A stretch of DNA of 38,260 nt. It comes from Candidatus Wolbachia massiliensis (GTDB lineage: Bacteria > Pseudomonadota > Alphaproteobacteria > Rickettsiales > Anaplasmataceae). The position numbers and the translations under genes were made by a program. This document shows, one piece after another, positions 34,158 through 38,260 of this stretch (its first letter is position 1; each line of letters starts with the position of its first letter). The stretch covers positions 1 to 38,260 of the forward strand of contig NZ_CP061738.1 of NCBI RefSeq assembly GCF_014771645.1. Reading direction: 5' to 3'. The notes beneath the pieces were generated by a model that saw only the letters and a list, made by a program, of their open reading frames with translations, did no database searches and was not told the DNA's origin.

Positions 34158-36596
34158 TTATCCCCAATTGCCAAAGAAACTATTAAGTCCATCCTTAGCA
34201 CGCTGACGGTTAAGCTGTTCTAAAAGTTTACTCTGTTCATCTCTTGGTTTTTCCTGTATATTTTTAGTAATTTTCGTTAACAATGAAGGCGATAAACCCC
34301 TGAAGGCAGCGCCTACAACAGTCTCAACTGATATTTTACTTATGCTGGTTAATGGCTCACTAGGAAAAGAATGGCGAAAAAACTTACCTTGATCATTAGA
34401 GTCTGAAGCATCCTTTGGTGCGTTACGCAATACAGAACTGCTGCTGGTTGGAGCTTTATTTGCTAATGAAGCGCGGGGTAAAGCATAAGACTTCCTTCTA
34501 ACGCTAGGTTCGAAAGTGTTGTTCAACCCTGATAAGGAAGACGATGACCCTTCATCTTCTCCGCCAGACCCTAGATGAGGTTGCTGCTTAACTTTAGCGG
34601 CACTCGGTCTCTCAAGAGATGATCCACCAGACTTAAAGCCACTATCACGACTCTTTTGAGAACTGTTAGAATTATTCCTACTAACAGACACATTTGTTGG
34701 CTTTAATTGTTGGCCTTTGACTTTACATTCATCATTACTTTTTAGATCAGTATCAATCACTGGAAGGGCACCTTCAGTCTCAGACAATTGCCTAATATCT
34801 GTAAGTATAGGAGAACCCTTCTCTTTTGAAAATAGATCACCTCCCCCTTTTTTTCTAGTTGGATATGTATTACGTTGCTTAGGATCAGATTGGTTTTTCT
34901 TAATATCACCAGGATCGGTTTTAACTGAAATCTTCGAATCACGCCCTTGCTTGTTACTATTTCGTCTAAAAGGCGAAGGAGGCAAATAAGATAATACCTT
35001 TTTCATTGTAGATCTATCATCGGTATTTGGCACACTAGGTTCCTCTGATGGAGTACTACTACCTGACGACGGATTACTTTGTGGCTTTCTTTGACTACAA
35101 AACCGACCACCCCTATGTATCTTTGTCGGAGATTCACTCCCAGATTTACTAGCTGTATCTTCCTTGGGCTCTGCTTTGGAATACTCATCACTTTTACTAG
35201 GAGCAAAAAGTTCACCACTAGCACCTTGCACATCACCCAACGCAGCAGCACCTAAAAATTGACCAGTGGGTTTACTTGAATCTATTGTATGGAACAGCAT
35301 CCCCCCTGTTCCTTTTCCTCTCCCTGTTGCCTTTCCTGCTCCTTTTTCTGATGCTTGCCTGGGATCCCCCTTTATTTGCTCATCCTGGTGCCTGGGATGC
35401 TCTTTATGACTGCCTCCGGGAGATGACACCCTTGTTCTCCAATATGATGACTCTTCACCCCTTCCATCAGGTTCTTGATCAGGTGATAATGCTCGCGCAA
35501 AAAGCTCAGGTTCAATGGACAATTCATGATTTTCATTGATTACAGAACTTTCTATAATTTTACTCATTATACAATAAGAAATATTTCTATTATAAAAATC
35601 TATGCCATATATTCCTCTATTACCAAATATTGGTAGGTGCTTTGGTGAAGTATAACCTTCAATATCACGCAACACTGCCATACCAAATACATTGTTAATA
35701 TAGTCTGCCTCTCTCTTACTTAAAAACTCATAATATTCAATATTAGAAATAACTTTCGTAGCAGCAGGTATGAGAATTGAGTTCTCACTACTGCCTGTAT
35801 AAGAAACATGAAATATAGAATCAGTTGGTAGACCTATTTCATTAAGCAAGTCAATGATTGGAAATTTTAGACCTTCAATAATTTTATCCTCGCTACTTGG
35901 AACCTGAAAGTCACGACATATCAAAGATGTTTTATCCTCTACTATTTCCTTAATGAACTCAATTTTATCAAAAACATTTGCCTTAATATATACACAATTA
36001 TCCTTGACTTTCAAAAAATCATCAATGTTTTCAGGACCGCTTTTATAACCTTTTACTTTTAATGAGAACGACTTTATAAAATATTCTTGTAACCTTGTAT
36101 CATGGAAACGCATACAATATAGATAAGATTTCCTGTCAAAACTTGCATCATCCGTATGTTCTTCTGCATATTCCTCACCAAAACTTCTTCCCATAGCCCC
36201 TGTTATATCTTTTGCAAGTCCATTAGCTAATAAACATTTTAAATTTAAAATTACACTTTTATCTATTGGCACTGAAAACCTATACCTTCCTTTACCATCT
36301 TTAATCAGTTGTTTTTTATTAAAGTCAAAAGGAAAAAACTTCGTGTTAAAAGATATACCAGCAGTACTTTCATCTCCACAAAATGTTTCTACTATTCTTT
36401 CCTTCATATTGTCCAAATACTTCATGCATTGATTAGCACTCATACTTTTATCGAATAAGATAACAATATGGTCTTCCTTATGAGGACCTTGATACACATT
36501 TCGTACAGTAAGATTAGTGACAGCAATATCATTATAACAAAGATTAACATTAAATGCTCTTACTAACTCTTGATTCATTTTGCTTATATTAGGCAT
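34158..36596 (-). CDS. 812-residue island protein: structured N-terminal half, Ser/Pro-rich disordered half
   Basis: No family recognised with certainty. Residues 1-370 look globular. Around 42-53, HIVILFDKSMSA is a hydrophobic strand followed by a D-x-S-x-S motif (Asp49, Ser51, Ser53), as in the metal site of von Willebrand A domains. Near 126-140 ANGLAKDITGAMGRSF could supply the Thr of such a site. From about 375 to 780 the sequence is Ser/Pro/Gly/Lys-rich and low in complexity, with many SS, SP and KS pairs. A short helical C-terminus (RAAF, SLLTKITKNIQEK, LLEQLNRQRAKDGL) closes it. A strong GGGAGGGG ribosome site supports the start. It is the last gene of the minus-strand island cluster. 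A secreted, possibly phosphorylated protein is plausible but unproven. Confidence 0.75.
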   Translation of the reverse strand: MPNISKMNQELVRAFNVNLCYNDIAVTNLTVRNVYQGPHKEDHIVILFDKSMSANQCMKYLDNMKERIVETFCGDESTAGISFNTKFFPFDFNKKQLIKDGKGRYRFSVPIDKSVILNLKCLLANGLAKDITGAMGRSFGEEYAEEHTDDASFDRKSYLYCMRFHDTRLQEYFIKSFSLKVKGYKSGPENIDDFLKVKDNCVYIKANVFDKIEFIKEIVEDKTSLICRDFQVPSSEDKIIEGLKFPIIDLLNEIGLPTDSIFHVSYTGSSENSILIPAATKVISNIEYYEFLSKREADYINNVFGMAVLRDIEGYTSPKHLPIFGNRGIYGIDFYNRNISYCIMSKIIESSVINENHELSIEPELFARALSPDQEPDGRGEESSYWRTRVSSPGGSHKEHPRHQDEQIKGDPRQASEKGAGKATGRGKGTGGMLFHTIDSSKPTGQFLGAAALGDVQGASGELFAPSKSDEYSKAEPKEDTASKSGSESPTKIHRGGRFCSQRKPQSNPSSGSSTPSEEPSVPNTDDRSTMKKVLSYLPPSPFRRNSNKQGRDSKISVKTDPGDIKKNQSDPKQRNTYPTRKKGGGDLFSKEKGSPILTDIRQLSETEGALPVIDTDLKSNDECKVKGQQLKPTNVSVSRNNSNSSQKSRDSGFKSGGSSLERPSAAKVKQQPHLGSGGEDEGSSSSLSGLNNTFEPSVRRKSYALPRASLANKAPTSSSSVLRNAPKDASDSNDQGKFFRHSFPSEPLTSISKISVETVVGAAFRGLSPSLLTKITKNIQEKPRDEQSKLLEQLNRQRAKDGLNSFFGNWG

Positions 36597-36632
36597 AACC
36601 CCTCCCTATTTAAAATTATAAAAACCTTTTTG

Positions 36633-36833
36633 TTAGCTGTGGCTGTAACTTCGACTACTACCTTGACCATCAGACTGATTTCGCTTCCTTTCTTCCTCTT
36701 TACGTCTAATCCTCTCTCTAAAGTCATCAACTCTTCTTGGATCTACATCACTGGCTCTAATTCTCCCTCCTCCTGGCGCAGTATTATCACCGTATTTTCG
36801 TTTTTCATAATCTGAATTTGTATTACTATGCAT
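36633..36833 (-). CDS. 66-residue highly charged small protein, unknown
   Basis: A short frame between two larger minus-strand genes. It is Arg/Glu/Asp/Ser-rich (RRVDDFRERIRRKEEERKRN), with no hydrophobic segment and probably one charged helix. I keep it because a good AGGGGG ribosome site lies six bases before the ATG, its spacing to the 812-residue gene is only 36 bases, and it is on the same strand as both neighbours. It could be a chaperone-like or adaptor partner, but nothing in the sequence proves it. A chance frame is possible. Confidence 0.5.
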   Translation of the reverse strand: MHSNTNSDYEKRKYGDNTAPGGGRIRASDVDPRRVDDFRERIRRKEEERKRNQSDGQGSSRSYSHS

Positions 36834-36940
36834 ATTGCCCCCTAGTAAAAATATTATGCAATTAGTATACTACAAATAAATTATAGTGCAAACACTTTTT
36901 TATATTTTTTTCAAAAACTTTATTCGCCATTTTTATACTC

Positions 36941-36993
36941 CTAGATTCCAGTGTCATGCACTGGGATGACAAGAAAAAGACACTGGAATCTAG
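36941..36993. repeat. Perfect 15-bp inverted repeat, dispersed-palindrome type
   Basis: CTAGATTCCAGTGTC (36941-36955) pairs with GACACTGGAATCTAG (36979-36993). A second, competing hairpin inside it pairs CCAGTG (36948-36953) with CACTGG (36959-36964). It starts six bases beyond the stop of the 399-residue gene, so it can act as its transcript end, but there is no T-run. The core also occurs near 15.83 kb, so it is probably a mobile-repeat family member rather than a purpose-made terminator. Confidence 0.75.
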
Positions 36994-36998
36994 CATTC

Positions 36999-38198
36999 TC
37001 ATGATAGTGTCTTTCCTACTGATTGACCTTCTACACGTTCCTCAAATGCATCAGTAACTTTTGATCTAGGATTTTCTTGAGCATTATTCACAGAACCTTG
37101 CATAGGTTCATACTTAGTACTATTGTCTAGATTCTCTCTTCTTGATACCCTGCTACCAGTTTGAAACTTTCCAATCCTTTTTCCTGATCCCTGTTTTGGA
37201 AGTGCCTGCCCTTGAGCAGCAAGACACACTTCTTCCTTCGGTTCTGCCTGTTTATTTCTTCCCTCATTTGTTCCTTTCACGTTTTGTGTTTTTAAACCTT
37301 CACTATCCTTGTTACTCATAACCTCCTTAGGCGGAAGTTCCACTATCTTTTTTATCGGCCCACGTAAAATATTAAATTCTCGTTGAGCCAGAGGGATTGG
37401 CTTTGCAAACCCAGATGAAAAGTCAAATAGTGAAATTGGTACAATGAGCTGAGGTTTTTCTTTCGCATCTATTTTTATTTCCACATCTTCACGAGCTTCT
37501 TTAGTTGCTTCTTTTTCTTTTGACGATGTTTTTTCTGCTTTTTTATCTTCTTCTTTACTTGTTCCTGTCTCTACCGCAGTTACCAGATCAACTTCAAAGA
37601 GCGCTGCCAAACTTGTGATAACCCAGCCAACCAGGAACATTTGAATCTTCAATTTAAGATTTTTCAATGCTTCTAATCTTTCTAGTATTGCTATTTCCCC
37701 TTCTTTAGACAGGCCACCACCAAACAACTTTTCTTCTAACCCTTTTATCTCTTTTGTCAGTTTTTCATCGAAGCTTAAATCGCGAGAGAAAATCTTCCTG
37801 ATTAACTCCTGGACTTTATCTTTTATGAATTTCATGATAACGGCAAGCCAGCTTTTTTCTTTTCTCTCCTTAATCATCCAATAGGTTTTCGGATCTGCAT
37901 CAACTTCAAATTCAGTAAAGAAAGTGCTCAAAAACTTACAAAGTTCGTCAAGTAAGCTATCTATCCCGCTAGTAAAACAATCTTCATCCTCTGCAGCGCG
38001 GAGCTCTACCTGTGATAGTATATCATCAATTTGATCAATGGCCTCATTCTCAAGTTCCGTCTTTCTGACTTCCTCTTGCCTTGCAAGTTCTTCTATCTTT
38101 CCTTTAAGTTCGTTAAGTTTTTGACTTGCGTTTACGTCTTGCTGTCTGAGTTTTCCAGCAAAAATTGAGCTGTCGTTGTTATCGAAATTATTGGTCAT
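36999..38198 (-). CDS. 399-residue island protein with coiled coil and one hydrophobic segment, unknown
   Basis: First gene of the minus-strand cluster. The ATG at 38198 (MTNNFDNN) is preceded by GAGGAAACC and preferred to the ATG at 38213. An N-terminal charged coiled coil (about 18-60) is followed by a helical acidic/aromatic region (about 70-125). Next are a basic amphipathic region with IKDKVQELIRKIFSRDL, one hydrophobic segment (MFLVGWVITSLAALF, about 189-204), and a long Lys/Glu-rich then Gly/Asn/Gln-rich tail. No known family. Its first 19 codons and upstream region are duplicated in inverted orientation at 29.47-29.59 kb. Located with the 66- and 812-residue genes, it may function with them. 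Confidence 0.75.
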   Translation of the reverse strand: MTNNFDNNDSSIFAGKLRQQDVNASQKLNELKGKIEELARQEEVRKTELENEAIDQIDDILSQVELRAAEDEDCFTSGIDSLLDELCKFLSTFFTEFEVDADPKTYWMIKERKEKSWLAVIMKFIKDKVQELIRKIFSRDLSFDEKLTKEIKGLEEKLFGGGLSKEGEIAILERLEALKNLKLKIQMFLVGWVITSLAALFEVDLVTAVETGTSKEEDKKAEKTSSKEKEATKEAREDVEIKIDAKEKPQLIVPISLFDFSSGFAKPIPLAQREFNILRGPIKKIVELPPKEVMSNKDSEGLKTQNVKGTNEGRNKQAEPKEEVCLAAQGQALPKQGSGKRIGKFQTGSRVSRRENLDNSTKYEPMQGSVNNAQENPRSKVTDAFEERVEGQSVGKTLS

Positions 38199-38260
38199 AT
38201 GGTTTCCTCGCATATTTAAGCTTATATATTGTCTAATTGTATACCGCTAAATATTTAATA
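38142..38260 (-). repeat. Right arm of the 119-bp+ inverted repeat flanking the island
   Basis: The partner of 29467-29585, covering the promoter region and first codons of the 399-residue gene. Identity holds to the window edge, so the true repeat may be longer. Between the arms are about 8.5 kb of unknown or effector-like genes. Confidence 0.9.

Noticed and set aside
35003-35539. Overlapping frames inside the 812-residue gene on both strands
   Set aside because: Low-complexity coding sequence leaves several frames open by chance; only the minus-strand frame from 36596 has a ribosome site and continuous structure.
32616-38198. Whether the island genes are cifA/cifB cytoplasmic-incompatibility factors
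   Set aside because: I compared from memory the CidA N-terminus and the CidB deubiquitinase and nuclease motifs. None of the island proteins shows them. Sizes also do not fit the usual pair.

Overview
The window is a low-GC alphaproteobacterial chromosome segment and is almost certainly Wolbachia (order Rickettsiales). This is judged from the gene content and protein style, not from a database search: compact housekeeping genes with short operons, two dihydrolipoamide dehydrogenases, system-I cytochrome c maturation, a tandem ankyrin-repeat gene, IS5/IS256/IS630 remnants, an Rpn-type nuclease relic, dispersed palindromic repeats and lineage-specific effector-like proteins.

Region 1 (1-15.5 kb) is mostly conserved core. 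It holds tRNA-His, a shortened DsbD/CcdA-like membrane protein, murJ overlapping an AsmA-family gene, an eroded IS630 relic, recJ, a small membrane protein, a membrane-anchored cytochrome c next to an alpha/beta hydrolase, pepA, an exported intradiol-dioxygenase-like protein, an FtsB/DivIC-like protein, the kinase regulator ppsR, ccmC, a two-helix membrane protein and dut. The cytochrome c, CcmC and the DsbD-like protein belong to one theme, periplasmic cytochrome c assembly. murJ, murG and the FtsB-like gene belong to envelope and division.

Region 2 (15.5-25.5 kb) is bounded by two almost identical IS5-family copies in direct orientation, about 7.8 kb apart. The first truncates an Rpn-family gene. 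Between them lie murG, a small hypothetical gene, lpd, a BamB-like beta-propeller gene, a second lpd and xerC; the last three form a tight operon.

Region 3 (24.5-28.2 kb) is an insertion-sequence pile-up. It contains IS5 copy 2, an inverted 194-bp IS5 fragment, a truncated IS630, and four IS256 copies inserted into one another, of which only the last is full length and its transposase is frameshifted. A second IS630 3' end follows and cuts into a repeat-protein gene.

Region 4 (28.2-38.3 kb) is an accessory island of proteins I cannot name. It has a gene with near-identical 45-46-residue repeats truncated at its 3' end, a protein with a C-terminal membrane hairpin, an ankyrin-repeat gene of 13 units broken by two frameshifts, a 497-residue acidic protein, and a minus-strand cluster of 399-, 66- and 812-residue proteins. 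The 812-residue protein has a possible metal-site motif followed by a long Ser/Pro-rich disordered half. The 5' end of the 399-residue gene, with its promoter region, is duplicated in inverted orientation 8.5 kb away, so the island is flanked by a 119-bp (or longer) inverted repeat. The island looks like a rapidly evolving set of candidate host-interaction genes. Nothing in it matches the cytoplasmic-incompatibility (cif) proteins as I know them.
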